From positions 1 to 17,722 of the forward strand of contig JAFECY010000277.1 in assembly GCA_018241865.1 (NCBI GenBank): a stretch of DNA of 17,722 bases. The letters are read 5' to 3'. The notes below the pieces were generated by a model. The model saw nothing but the letters and a program-made list of their open reading frames with translations, ran no database searches and was not told where the DNA came from. Positions 7,456-15,201 of the stretch are shown here, piece after piece; position 1 is the first letter of the stretch; each line of letters begins with the position of its first letter. The DNA comes from Pseudomonadota bacterium (GTDB lineage: Bacteria; Pseudomonadota; Gammaproteobacteria; Burkholderiales; Burkholderiaceae_D). The position numbers and the translations under genes are program-made.

Positions 7456-7464
7456 GGGGGGGGG
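7456..7464. repeat. Nine-G homopolymer
   Basis: A run of nine G residues lies in noncoding DNA between divergent promoters. It is outside any supported gene, so slippage would alter promoter spacing rather than a reading frame. It may also be a sequencing-length uncertainty. Confidence 0.6.
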
Positions 7465-7571
7465 TGATGCAGTGCTGATGGCCGTTCTGTTTGTGATTGA
7501 AGTTTGAAAGTGCAAGCATGGTTTGCGGCTCTCGCAGGACTGTCGCATGAGCCGAGCGAAACGAGGGCGCA

Positions 7572-7580
7572 TGATAAAAT
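7572..7580 (+). promoter_or_regulatory. Candidate extended -10 promoter of the hem operon
   Basis: TGaTAAAAT matches an extended -10 (TGnTATAAT-like). It would start transcription near 7587, leaving a leader of about 36 nt before the hemC TTG. No good -35 is seen at the normal distance, which is tolerated by extended -10 promoters. Confidence 0.5.
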
Positions 7581-7622
7581 TCCTCGCTATTTCTCCTCTG
7601 GAAACTACTGAAAGTCCGCGTC

Positions 7623-8570
7623 TTGAATTCTTCCGCTCCCGCAAGATTGGTCATCGCTTCGCGCGAAAGTCGTCTGGCTATGTGGCAAGCCGAACACGCG
7701 CAGGCTAGATTGTCTGCGCTATACCCACAAAGCCGCATTGAAATACTGGGCATGACCACACGCGGCGACCAGATTCTCGACCGTAGCTTGTCCAAGGTCG
7801 GCGGCAAGGGCTTGTTCGTCAAGGAACTCGAAGTGGCGATGGCGGAAGGCCGCGCCGATTTGGCCGTGCATTCGCTGAAGGATGTACCGATGGATTTGCC
7901 GGAAGGCTTTGCGTTGGCGGCAGTGCTGGAACGCGAAGACCCGCGCGATGCCTTCGTCTCGAACCAGTACGCCACGCTCGACGCGCTGCCGCCCGGTGCA
8001 GTGGTCGGCACCAGCAGTCTGCGGCGTCAGGCATTGATTGCCGCGCGCTATCCGCATTTGCTCATCAAACCGCTGCGCGGCAATCTCGACACCCGGCTCG
8101 GCAAACTCGATCGTGGCGACTACGCCGCCATCATTCTGGCGGCGGCGGGACTGAAGCGGCTCGGCTTGCCGGAACGCATTCGTTTGTTGCTCGACCCCGA
8201 ACAAAGCCTACCGGCACCGGGGCAGGGCGCGATGGCGATTGAAATTCCTTCCGGTCGGCCAGAGCTACTGGCTCTGCTGGCGCCACTCAATCATCAACCG
8301 ACGGCGCAGGCCGTGCGCGCCGAACGCGCTGTATCTAAAACTTTCGGAGGCAGTTGCCAGATTCCGCTGGCTGCATTCGCCGCGTTTGATGCGGGCGAGT
8401 TGCATCTGCGGGCGATGGTTGCCACTCCTGACGGCAAACGCATTGCCCGCGCTGATGCGCGCGGTCCGGCCGATGCGCCGGAAGAGTTGGGGCGACGTGT
8501 TGCCGCTGCTCTGCGCGCGCAGGATGCCGATGCCATTCTCGCGGCCTGCGTCGTTGAGCCGCATGCCTGA
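7623..8570 (+). CDS. hemC: Hydroxymethylbilane synthase (porphobilinogen deaminase)
   Basis: HemC joins four porphobilinogen molecules into hydroxymethylbilane in the cytoplasm, using a covalently held dipyrromethane cofactor. The protein has 315 residues. The N-terminal [17 protein letters not shown] is typical, [14 protein letters not shown] and [11 protein letters not shown] follow, and cofactor-binding Cys245 lies in [12 protein letters not shown]. The start appears to be TTG at 7623. The frame upstream is open only to the TAA at 7575-7577 and has no ATG or GTG. The first ATG, at codon 20, lies inside the conserved N-terminal strand and would truncate the enzyme. A weak GAAAG sits about 9 nt before the TTG. 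The stop overlaps hemD by 8 nt. Confidence 0.96.
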   Translation: MNSSAPARLVIASRESRLAMWQAEHAQARLSALYPQSRIEILGMTTRGDQILDRSLSKVGGKGLFVKELEVAMAEGRADLAVHSLKDVPMDLPEGFALAAVLEREDPRDAFVSNQYATLDALPPGAVVGTSSLRRQALIAARYPHLLIKPLRGNLDTRLGKLDRGDYAAIILAAAGLKRLGLPERIRLLLDPEQSLPAPGQGAMAIEIPSGRPELLALLAPLNHQPTAQAVRAERAVSKTFGGSCQIPLAAFAAFDAGELHLRAMVATPDGKRIARADARGPADAPEELGRRVAAALRAQDADAILAACVVEPHA

Positions 8571-9333
8571 TCCGGTCGTCATCACCCGGCCACTGGCGCA
8601 GTCTGTGGTGCTGGCGCAGCGGGTCGCGGCGATGGGCCGCACGCCGATCATCTTTCCCTTGCTGGACATCCTGCCGCTGGCGGATACGGCTCCGCTGCAC
8701 GCCGCCCTGCGCGATGTGCGGCGCTATGCGCTGGTGGCATTCGTCAGTCCGAACGCGATCGACGCCGCCTTTGCCTGCATCACGGCATGGCCGCGCGAGG
8801 TGGCGCTGGCTGTGGTCGGCGAAGGCAGCAGACAGGCGCTGGCCGCGCATGGTGTGACTGCAGACAATGCATGCATCTACCGCCCCCTTGACCCTGAGCG
8901 CACCGATTCGCAAACACTGTTGCAAGTGCTGGACGTCACGCTTTTGCGCGACCGCGATGTGTTGATCGTGCGTGCAGAAACGGGGCGCGAACTGCTGACG
9001 GACGCTTTACGCGCAGCAGGCGCACGGGTGACGCAAGTGGCGGCCTATCGGCGCGTTGCGCCGGTACTCGATGCCGCCCGTCGCGCGCAACTGGCGCAAC
9101 TGATTGCGGATCGGCACGACTGGATCGTGACCAGTTCGGAAGCCTTGCGCAATTTGTTGCGCATGACCGAGCAGGTGGCTGGGGCGGATGGCGTCGCAAA
9201 AATGCAACAACAAAAACTGATCGTCCCCCATGCGCGTATCGCGGAAACAGCGCGCCTGCTGGGATTCCAGCACATTTTGCAAACCGCCTCAGGGGACGAA
9301 GCCCTGCTGGCCGCGTTACAATCGCGGGCATGA
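8563..9333 (+). CDS. hemD: Uroporphyrinogen-III synthase
   Basis: HemD inverts ring D and closes hydroxymethylbilane to uroporphyrinogen III, the branch point to haem, sirohaem and cobalamin. The family is poorly conserved. This 256-residue protein shows the usual features: VVITRPLAQ at the N-terminus, [16 protein letters not shown] (about 55-70), a [12 protein letters not shown] segment, and [13 protein letters not shown] in the second domain (Thr190-Ser192). The frame is open much further upstream, but that part lies over hemC, so the start was placed at the ATG at 8563, giving an 8-nt overlap. Position directly after hemC supports the call. The stop overlaps hemX as ATGA. Confidence 0.94.
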   Translation: MPDPVVITRPLAQSVVLAQRVAAMGRTPIIFPLLDILPLADTAPLHAALRDVRRYALVAFVSPNAIDAAFACITAWPREVALAVVGEGSRQALAAHGVTADNACIYRPLDPERTDSQTLLQVLDVTLLRDRDVLIVRAETGRELLTDALRAAGARVTQVAAYRRVAPVLDAARRAQLAQLIADRHDWIVTSSEALRNLLRMTEQVAGADGVAKMQQQKLIVPHARIAETARLLGFQHILQTASGDEALLAALQSRA

Positions 9334-10442
9334 ACGAACTACCGCCTCCCGCAAACAGCATCCCCGTATCCGCTTCTGCCGAGACGACGACTGCATCATC
9401 TGAATCGTCGCGCTTTGCCGTATCGCAGTGGCGCACTATCGTCTTGATCGTGCTGGCTTTGCTGCTGGCGGCGCAATGGTTGAATACGCGCAGCCAAATC
9501 CGCAGCTTACGCACGGAATTGGCGCAACGCCTGCAATCCGGCGATAACACCAATAGCGAAACCCGCATGTTGGCGAAAGCCGCGCAAGAGAGCAGCAAAG
9601 AATTGCAGGGCAAGATCAGCGTGCTGGAAAATCGCCAAGTCGAAGCGCAAAGCCAGCAACTGGCGCTGGAGCAGCTTTACCAAGAACTTTCGCGCAATCG
9701 TGACGATTGGGCGCTGGCCGAGATCGAGCAGGTGCTGTCCACCGCCAGCCAGCAATTGCAATTGGCCGGCAATGTGCCCGGCGCGCTGATCGCGCTGCAA
9801 AATGCCGACCGCAGCCTGTCGCGCTCCGACAAACCGCAATTCATCACCATCCGCCGCGCCATCGCGCGCGATCAAGAAAGACTCAAAGCATTGCCGCAAC
9901 TGGACGTGAACGGCATTGCGGTGCGGCTCGACAGCGTGATCGGGCAGATCGATTCCATGCCGCTGCTGTCGGACGAAAAACCGGCGCAAGTCGCCGCCCA
10001 GCCGAAGAATGCGCGACCCGTCAAGACCGAACCCGGTGCGAAGAAGGCGCTGGAAGCGAGTTGGAGCGCCAGCCTGAAAGACAAATGGGATAGTTGGAGC
10101 AGCGAAATGGCGCAAGACTTGCGGCAGTTGGTTCGCGTGCGGCAAGTCGATACGCCGGAAGCGCTGCTGCTTTCGCCGACGCAAGCGTATTACGCGCGCG
10201 AAAATCTGAAGCTGCGTTTGTTGAACGCGCGTCTAGGGCTGCTTTCACGCAATGAATCTGCTTTTCGCAGCGATTTGATCGCTGCGCAAGACACCATCGC
10301 GCGCTATTTCGACACCCGTGCCAAGCAGACACAAACCGCGCAAACTTTGTTGAAGCAGGTGCAAAACAGCAATCTATCGATCGAATTGCCAACTCTGTCC
10401 GATAGCTTGAACGCCGTGCGCAACTATAAAGCCAAGCCATAA
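9330..10442 (+). CDS. hemX: HemX-like membrane protein of the haem operon
   Basis: This 370-residue protein belongs to the HemX family (the COG2959 type, historically mislabelled uroporphyrin-III C-methyltransferase). A short cytoplasmic Ser/Thr/Pro-rich N-terminus (1-33) is followed by one transmembrane helix (about 34-51) and a long coiled-coil stretch (about 52-115) rich in Gln, Glu and Leu. The C-terminal alpha-helical domain contains WALAEIEQVLSTASQQLQLA and SPTQAYYARENLKLRLLNAR. There are no methyltransferase SAM motifs, so an enzymatic role is unlikely; it may organise haem-pathway proteins at the membrane. It overlaps hemD by 4 nt and hemY by 1 nt (TAATG). Confidence 0.93.
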   Translation: MNELPPPANSIPVSASAETTTASSESSRFAVSQWRTIVLIVLALLLAAQWLNTRSQIRSLRTELAQRLQSGDNTNSETRMLAKAAQESSKELQGKISVLENRQVEAQSQQLALEQLYQELSRNRDDWALAEIEQVLSTASQQLQLAGNVPGALIALQNADRSLSRSDKPQFITIRRAIARDQERLKALPQLDVNGIAVRLDSVIGQIDSMPLLSDEKPAQVAAQPKNARPVKTEPGAKKALEASWSASLKDKWDSWSSEMAQDLRQLVRVRQVDTPEALLLSPTQAYYARENLKLRLLNARLGLLSRNESAFRSDLIAAQDTIARYFDTRAKQTQTAQTLLKQVQNSNLSIELPTLSDSLNAVRNYKAKP

Positions 10443-11638
10443 TGCGATTCTTCCTCTGGCTGCTCACCATCTTCGCTGCCGCCATCGGTTTGGCGCTAGT
10501 GGCGCGTTTCAACCCAGGCAATGTCGTGTTCTTCTACCCGCCGAACCGGATCGACATGTCCTTGAATTTGTTCATCGTGCTGGTGGTCTTGTTGTTTGGC
10601 GCCTTGTATTTCATTTTGCAGGCGCTGGACGTTACTAGAAAAATGCCGGGTCGGGTTGCCGCTTATCGTCGCGAAAAGCGCGAGCGCGAAGGTAACCGCG
10701 CTTTTCGTGAAGCTTTCAAAGCTTTGCGCGAAGGCCGCTTCGGTCATGCCGAGAAAGCGGCAGGGCGCGCGGCGGAAGCCCCCGAGTATGCCGGCTTAGC
10801 CGCGCTCATCGGCGCACGCGCCGCGCACAGTCTGAGCCAGCCAGCGCGGCGCGATCAATGGCTAGCCAAAGCTAGTGAAGATCATGCATTGAAAATCGCA
10901 CGTCTGATGACCACGCTGGAACTGATGGTCGATGAACACAATCACGATGGTGCGCATGAAGCGCTGACAGAACTCAACGTCAGCGGTACGCGCCACATCC
11001 ACGCTCTGCGGCTGGCGCTGAAAGCGAATCAGCAGACACGCAACTGGCCGGAAGTGTTGCGATTGGTGCGCTCGCTCGATAAACGCAATGCGCTGCATCC
11101 GGCACTGTCGCGCCGCCTGCGCGAAATGGCTTATCAGGACATGCTGCTCAAACAGCCGCATGACAGCGAATCGATCCATCGTTTGTGGTACGGCATTCCG
11201 GCAGCAGATCGTCTGCAGCCTTTTGTTGCCGCGCACGGCGCTGGCGCATTCGGTTCGCATGGCTTGCACAAAGAAGCACGCACCATCGTCGAAAATGCGT
11301 TGGCGGTGGAATGGGATGAGCGCTTAGTGCGCGCCTATCGCTTGTCAGCCGCCGCCGAAGGGTCGCCGGAATTACTTGCACAGATCGAACGTTGCGAAGA
11401 ATGGTTGCATAAGCGGCCGACCGATGCGGAGCTGGCATTGACGCTCGGTGCTTTGTGTCTCAAACAGAAACTGTGGGGGAAGGCGCAACGTCATCTGGAG
11501 CAAGCGCTGTCTGACACCGATGAACCGGCGGCGGTGCGCGAAGCGCATCTCAAGCTGGCGCAATTGCACGAGGCGCTGAATCAGCAGGAACAGGCGCATT
11601 CTCACTATCGTCAATGTGCCCTAGCCACCATGTTGTGA
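10442..11638 (+). CDS. hemY: HemY-like membrane TPR protein of the haem operon
   Basis: This is the proteobacterial HemY of the hemCDXY cluster, not the Gram-positive protoporphyrinogen oxidase of the same name. The 398-residue protein has two N-terminal transmembrane helices (about 4-21 and 42-61) around the conserved RFNPGNVVFFYPPNRIDMSL. A charged region and a TPR-rich helical domain up to the C-terminus follow, with AELALTLGALCLKQKLWGKA and AHLKLAQLHEALNQQEQA as clear TPR units. It has no FAD motif. It probably acts as a scaffold in late haem synthesis. The ATG shares its A with the hemX stop. No terminator follows, so some read-through into ppa is possible. Confidence 0.93.
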   Translation: MRFFLWLLTIFAAAIGLALVARFNPGNVVFFYPPNRIDMSLNLFIVLVVLLFGALYFILQALDVTRKMPGRVAAYRREKREREGNRAFREAFKALREGRFGHAEKAAGRAAEAPEYAGLAALIGARAAHSLSQPARRDQWLAKASEDHALKIARLMTTLELMVDEHNHDGAHEALTELNVSGTRHIHALRLALKANQQTRNWPEVLRLVRSLDKRNALHPALSRRLREMAYQDMLLKQPHDSESIHRLWYGIPAADRLQPFVAAHGAGAFGSHGLHKEARTIVENALAVEWDERLVRAYRLSAAAEGSPELLAQIERCEEWLHKRPTDAELALTLGALCLKQKLWGKAQRHLEQALSDTDEPAAVREAHLKLAQLHEALNQQEQAHSHYRQCALATML

Positions 11639-11707
11639 GCCGTCTGTTTGCGTCTGTTGTTCCCTCCGTATTTTTGTCGCATCGTCAAAGCCTCTGCTGA
11701 AAGCCGC

Positions 11708-11713
11708 TATAAT
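11708..11713 (+). promoter_or_regulatory. Candidate -10 box of the ppa promoter
   Basis: A perfect TATAAT lies 39 bp before the ppa ATG, predicting a leader of about 32 nt. The -35 position (11685-11690, TCAAAG) is a poor match. Confidence 0.55.
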
Positions 11714-11751
11714 TCGGGCTTGCCAAATTTCCCCATCAGTGAGAGCGCAAT

Positions 11752-12300
11752 ATGAGTTTGAACAACGTCCCCGCCGGCCGCGATGTGCCGAACGATTTCA
11801 ATGTCATCATCGAAATCCCGATGAACGGCGATCCGGTCAAGTACGAGGTTGACAAAGAAACCGGTGCAATTTTCGTCGATCGTTTCATGGGCACCGCCAT
11901 GCATTACCCCTGCAACTACGGCTATGTTCCCAACACCATTTCCGACGATGGCGATCCGGTCGATGTGCTGGTCATTACGCCGTTCCCGCTGATCCCCGGC
12001 GTGGTGGTGCGCTGCCGCCCGATCGGTGTGCTGAAGATGACCGACGAAGCTGGCGGTGATGCCAAAGTATTGGCGGTGCCGGTTGACAAGATCCTGCCGA
12101 TCTATACCCACTGGCAAAAACCGGAAGACATGAACGAATTGCGCCTGCAGCAGATTCAGCATTTTTTCGAGCACTATAAAGATTTGGAAAAAGGCAAATG
12201 GGTCAAGATCGAAGGCTGGTTTGGCCCCGATGAGGCGAAAGCCGAGATCATGAGTGGTGTGGCCGCCTACAACAAATTGCCCAGTAAACCGAATTTCTGA
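11752..12300 (+). CDS. ppa: Inorganic pyrophosphatase (soluble, family I)
   Basis: This cytoplasmic enzyme hydrolyses pyrophosphate to phosphate and so drives biosynthetic reactions that release PPi. The 182-residue length is slightly above that of E. coli PPase. The family signature DGDPVDVLV at residues 66-74 contains the metal-binding aspartates Asp66, Asp68 and Asp71. The N-terminal [19 protein letters not shown] and [13 protein letters not shown] are also characteristic, as is the [15 protein letters not shown] region near the end. A GAGAG lies about 7 nt before the ATG. The gene is flanked by its own promoter and a strong terminator, so it is largely a single-gene transcription unit. 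Confidence 0.98.
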   Translation: MSLNNVPAGRDVPNDFNVIIEIPMNGDPVKYEVDKETGAIFVDRFMGTAMHYPCNYGYVPNTISDDGDPVDVLVITPFPLIPGVVVRCRPIGVLKMTDEAGGDAKVLAVPVDKILPIYTHWQKPEDMNELRLQQIQHFFEHYKDLEKGKWVKIEGWFGPDEAKAEIMSGVAAYNKLPSKPNF

Positions 12301-12314
12301 TCCGGGTTGCCCGT

Positions 12315-12346
12315 AAAAAAAGCGCACCACACGGTGCGCTTTTTTT
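12315..12346 (+). terminator. Intrinsic terminator after ppa
   Basis: A GC stem GCGCACC/GGTGCGC with an ACAC loop is flanked by seven A and seven T residues, giving a 14-bp stem ending in a T-run 15-46 nt after the ppa stop. The symmetrical A/T flanks mean it could work in both directions. Confidence 0.95.
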
Positions 12347-12364
12347 GTTGCCGCGTTGCTGGTC

Positions 12365-12416
12365 AACATATGTTCACAATCTGCGTGTTGTTTCAACACC
12401 ATTATTAAAGTAGATT
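12365..12416 (+). promoter_or_regulatory. Promoter region of the HDOD-GAF gene with two dyads
   Basis: TTGTTT (12388-12393) and TAGATT (12411-12416) are separated by exactly 17 bp, a fair sigma70 promoter about 40 bp before the GTG start. The dyad GTGTTG-TTT-CAACAC (12385-12399) covers the -35 box, and the perfect palindrome AACATATGTT (12365-12374) lies just upstream. Both are plausible regulator sites. Confidence 0.5.
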
Positions 12417-12456
12417 AGCAAGGATCGATAGCCAGATCATTCCTAAAGGCCTAGCG

Positions 12457-14058
12457 GTGTCCAATTCATCAGAATCATCCAAATCCGCCGCGCCAGGACC
12501 CATGCCCGACAGCAACCAGCTCAAGGTCATCCGCGACGACTTGCTTGCCAGCATAGGGGAAGACGCCAATGTGCCCGCTCTGGGCGTAGCCGTGGCGAAG
12601 GTGGTGCAACTGGCTTCGTCGGATGACGAGGCGGTGCGTAATCTCGCTTATTTCATCATGTCCGATGTCGGGCTGGCGCAGAAAATCTTGCGCGTCGCCA
12701 ATGCTGCCTGCTTCCGCACCAACACCGGTACGCCGGTCACCACGATTTCCAAAGCCATCTTCATGCTCGGTTTCGATACCGTGAAGACTTGCGCGCTCGG
12801 CATGCTCTTGGTGGACAAACTTTCCGGCAACCGCGCCGCCAGCGTGCGCGCCGAACTGACGCACGCACTGAGCGCCAGCATCTTCGGCCGCGAGTTGTCG
12901 CGTCGCGGGCAATACAAAGACGCCGAAGAAGCCGCCGTCGCCGCATTGTTCCGCAACATGGGCCGGGTGCTGTTGGCTTCGCATGGTCATGCACTCTACG
13001 AGCAGATCGACAACATGATTAGCGAAGGCGTGGCACCACACCAAGCGGTACTGCGCGTACTCGGCTGCAGCTTTGAAATGTTGGCGCAATCGGTGATGGC
13101 GGAATGGGAGATGCCTGAATCCATCGTCCAAGCGCAGCAGCCGCTGCCGGCTGGCACGCTACGCCCGCCACGCAACCGGCAGGAATGGGTGCAGCAAGTC
13201 GCTGCTTTCAGCTCGGCGGCGGCAGAACTCGTTGCGCAGGGCGGCGGTACGCCGGAAGCGCATGCCGCCTTGCTGACGCGTTTCGGCAAGGCGCTCGAAG
13301 TGGATCAGGATAGTCTGCAACAATGGATGGAAACCGTCACCGAAGAAGTCGATGTGGTGGCCGGGCAGGCCAAGCTGTTTCGTCCCGCTGCCAAGTCGGG
13401 GCAGAACAGTGCGCCGACGGTGCAGCGCTCTGGCGAACTGGCTGGCAAGGAGGATGCGCTGGCCGGGTTGCTGCTAGCGGATGAGGCGCAGGAAGCAGCG
13501 CAGATCGTTGAACGTCACCCCAGCGGTAAGCCGGTCAATGCGCGCGAGTTGCTGATGGCCGGCGTGCAGGATGCGATGGAAATGATGGCGTCTGGCCGTT
13601 GCAAACTCAATGATCTACTGATGTTGGCGCTGGAAACCTTGTATCGCGGCATGGGTTTTCGTTTCGCGACTGTGTGCCTGAAGGATGTCCGAACCAACCA
13701 CTATCGTGCCCGTATCGCGCTCGGTGAAAACAACGCCGCGCGTCAGGCCGGCTTCGCGTTTCCGGTGAGCGATGCGCGCGATTTGTTTCAGTTGGCGATG
13801 AGTAATGATGCCGATTTGCTGATTTCGGATGCGAGCGAACCCAAGATCCGCGACCTGATTCCACTCTGGCACCGCGCCTTGTTGCCGGATGCGCGTAGCT
13901 TCATTGTGCTGCCGCTGGTGGTGCAAAAAAAGCCGTTGGGATTTTTCTATGCCGATCGCGCATTGCCGGCGCTGGAAGGTGTGCCATCCGATGAAACCGG
14001 CATGATTAAAATGCTGAAAGGGCAGGTGGTTGCGGCCTTGAATACGCCGCCGCGATGA
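12457..14058 (+). CDS. HDOD-GAF domain signalling protein
   Basis: This is a 533-residue soluble regulatory protein. After a Ser/Ala/Pro-rich N-terminus (1-20), an HDOD domain spans roughly 25-235, with DVGLAQKILRVANAACF and ISKAIFMLGFDTVKTCALGM. Where true HD phosphohydrolases have an HD pair before IG, this reads ALFRNMGRVLLA, so it is not expected to hydrolyse nucleotides, as is usual for HDOD. A variable Ala/Gln-rich middle follows, then a GAF-like domain from about 365 to 530 (LLMLALETLYRGMGFRFATVC, then IVLPLVVQKKPLGFFYADRA). HDOD proteins are tied to motility, c-di-GMP or stress signalling in other bacteria; the role here is unknown. The GTG at 12457 has AAGG 7-8 nt upstream. A later ATG at 12502 is possible. 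Confidence 0.9.
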   Translation: MSNSSESSKSAAPGPMPDSNQLKVIRDDLLASIGEDANVPALGVAVAKVVQLASSDDEAVRNLAYFIMSDVGLAQKILRVANAACFRTNTGTPVTTISKAIFMLGFDTVKTCALGMLLVDKLSGNRAASVRAELTHALSASIFGRELSRRGQYKDAEEAAVAALFRNMGRVLLASHGHALYEQIDNMISEGVAPHQAVLRVLGCSFEMLAQSVMAEWEMPESIVQAQQPLPAGTLRPPRNRQEWVQQVAAFSSAAAELVAQGGGTPEAHAALLTRFGKALEVDQDSLQQWMETVTEEVDVVAGQAKLFRPAAKSGQNSAPTVQRSGELAGKEDALAGLLLADEAQEAAQIVERHPSGKPVNARELLMAGVQDAMEMMASGRCKLNDLLMLALETLYRGMGFRFATVCLKDVRTNHYRARIALGENNAARQAGFAFPVSDARDLFQLAMSNDADLLISDASEPKIRDLIPLWHRALLPDARSFIVLPLVVQKKPLGFFYADRALPALEGVPSDETGMIKMLKGQVVAALNTPPR

Positions 14059-14064
14059 GTGCAG

Positions 14065-15114
14065 CTAGTGTGGGTAATAACGCACAGCAGCGACAGTAAG
14101 CGTGGTGATGGTCAGTGCCCAGAACCAGAAGCGTCCAAAGAAACCGGCCTTGGCCGGTTTTTCTTTGTGTGAATTTTCTTCTTCGACTTCGGGTTTTTTT
14201 ACCGATGGTTTTTTGCCCTTGGTCAGATAGCGCTTGAGATCGTGCACCATTTCTTGCGCGGTCTGGTAGCGCTTTTCGGGTTGCTTGTGCATCGCTTTCA
14301 TGGCGATATAGGACAGGGCTTCCGGCACTTCCGAGTTCACTTCGTGCGGCGACGTTGGGTTTTGTACCGCGATCATGCGGAGCAATTTTTCGGTGTCGTC
14401 GGCCTGAAATGGCCGGCGTCCAGTCAGCATTTCATACATCACGGCGCCCAACGAATAGATATCGGAACGACCGTCGGCGGGTTCACCGCACGCCTGTTCC
14501 GGCGACATGTAGGTCGGCGTACCGAGCAGGTTATTGTGGAACAGAGTGTAGGGCGCATCATTGGTTTTCGCCAAAGCGTCGGCCACCCGGTTGGGTGCGC
14601 GGGCGATGCCGAAATCGACGATCTTCGGCTGGTTGTCGCCGGCCATGAAAATATTCGCCGGCTTGATGTCCCGGTGCACCACATTGTGTTTGTGGGCATA
14701 GTCGAGCGCGTCGGCCACCTTGCAGCAAATGGTGGCGATATCCTTGAACTCGAAGGGATGGTGACGCGCCAGCAGGCGGCTCAACTCGCGCCCCTGCAAA
14801 TATTCCATCGCAATGTAGGTGGTGCCGCCTTCGTTGGAAGCGTCGAAGATCGTGATGATGTTCGGGTGCGACAGACGGCCGGCGGCGCGTGCTTCGTTGA
14901 TGAACTGTTCTTCGTTCTTCTTGCGCTCGAAAGCCGACAGCTTGGGATTGAACGTTTTGACCGCCACGTGACGGTCGATCACCGGGTCGTGCGCCAAGTA
15001 CACCGCGCCGATCGAACCCTGACCGAGTTCCTTCACCACGACAAAACGGCCGATGCGGCTGATGACCGGGGCGGCGGGTTTTTTCGATGATGCGTTCGCG
15101 GTGTGGAATGTCAT
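14065..15114 (-). CDS. Membrane-anchored Ser/Thr protein kinase (Hanks type)
   Basis: This 349-residue eukaryotic-like kinase has all key catalytic elements: glycine loop GQGSIGAVYLA (31-41), Lys53 in VAVK, helix-C Glu74, catalytic loop HRDIKPANIF (His147, Asp149, Lys151, Asn154), DFG at 167-169, SPE at 204-206 in place of APE, and Asp218 in SDIYSLG. It should be active and bind ATP in the cytoplasm. A Lys/Glu-rich juxtamembrane linker (300-322) leads to one transmembrane helix (about 325-345) and a four-residue tail, so there is no extracellular sensor domain. The start ATG (15112-15114) has no clear SD. The gene converges on the HDOD-GAF gene with 6 bp between stops. Substrates are unknown. 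Confidence 0.95.
   Translation of the reverse strand: MTFHTANASSKKPAAPVISRIGRFVVVKELGQGSIGAVYLAHDPVIDRHVAVKTFNPKLSAFERKKNEEQFINEARAAGRLSHPNIITIFDASNEGGTTYIAMEYLQGRELSRLLARHHPFEFKDIATICCKVADALDYAHKHNVVHRDIKPANIFMAGDNQPKIVDFGIARAPNRVADALAKTNDAPYTLFHNNLLGTPTYMSPEQACGEPADGRSDIYSLGAVMYEMLTGRRPFQADDTEKLLRMIAVQNPTSPHEVNSEVPEALSYIAMKAMHKQPEKRYQTAQEMVHDLKRYLTKGKKPSVKKPEVEEENSHKEKPAKAGFFGRFWFWALTITTLTVAAVRYYPH
14141..14166 (+). terminator. Probable intrinsic terminator for the HDOD-GAF gene, inside the kinase gene
   Basis: On the plus strand AAACCGGCC and GGCCGGTTT pair around TT, followed by TTCTTT. It lies 83 nt past the HDOD-GAF stop but within the 3' coding part of the opposing kinase gene (around residues 316-324). 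The tight 2-nt turn probably opens to a CTTG loop with an 8-bp stem. The position and T-rich tail favour a real terminator. Confidence 0.65.
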
Positions 15115-15201
15115 TGTTACAACAGAATGCCTTGGAAGTCAGCAACTTACAAGCATTTTACAGTGCTCTATTTTTAACTTTACGTTTTTTGACAATCGGT
15201 A

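Larger units (their letters stand above)
7308..7622. other. Divergent intergenic region between the small gene and hemC
   Basis: This 315-bp stretch without a gene is AT-richer than its surroundings on its left side. It holds an imperfect 16-bp palindrome (7321-7336), two short perfect dyads (7386-7398 and 7409-7421), a nine-G run (7456-7464), a weak stem-loop with arms CGGCTC/GAGCCG (7526-7554) and the hemC extended -10 (7572-7580). For the minus-strand gene, possible -10 boxes are TAGAAT (7349-7354) and TACAAT (7370-7375), neither with a convincing -35. I see no tRNA or clear small-RNA terminator. Small reading frames here lack SD sequences and are not supported. Confidence 0.7.

Noticed and set aside
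7482..7490. CCGTTCTGT as an AlgR-type binding site upstream of hemC
   Set aside because: Only the first six bases match the Pseudomonas AlgR consensus CCGTTCGTC, and it is a single copy.
8239..8562. N-terminal extension of the HemD frame over hemC
   Set aside because: It overlaps conserved hemC coding sequence in another frame. HemD homology begins at the [10 protein letters not shown] start.
14242..15090. A 282-codon open frame opposite the Ser/Thr kinase gene
   Set aside because: The kinase frame has every catalytic motif. The opposite frame shows no known motif and its composition is that of an antisense shadow.
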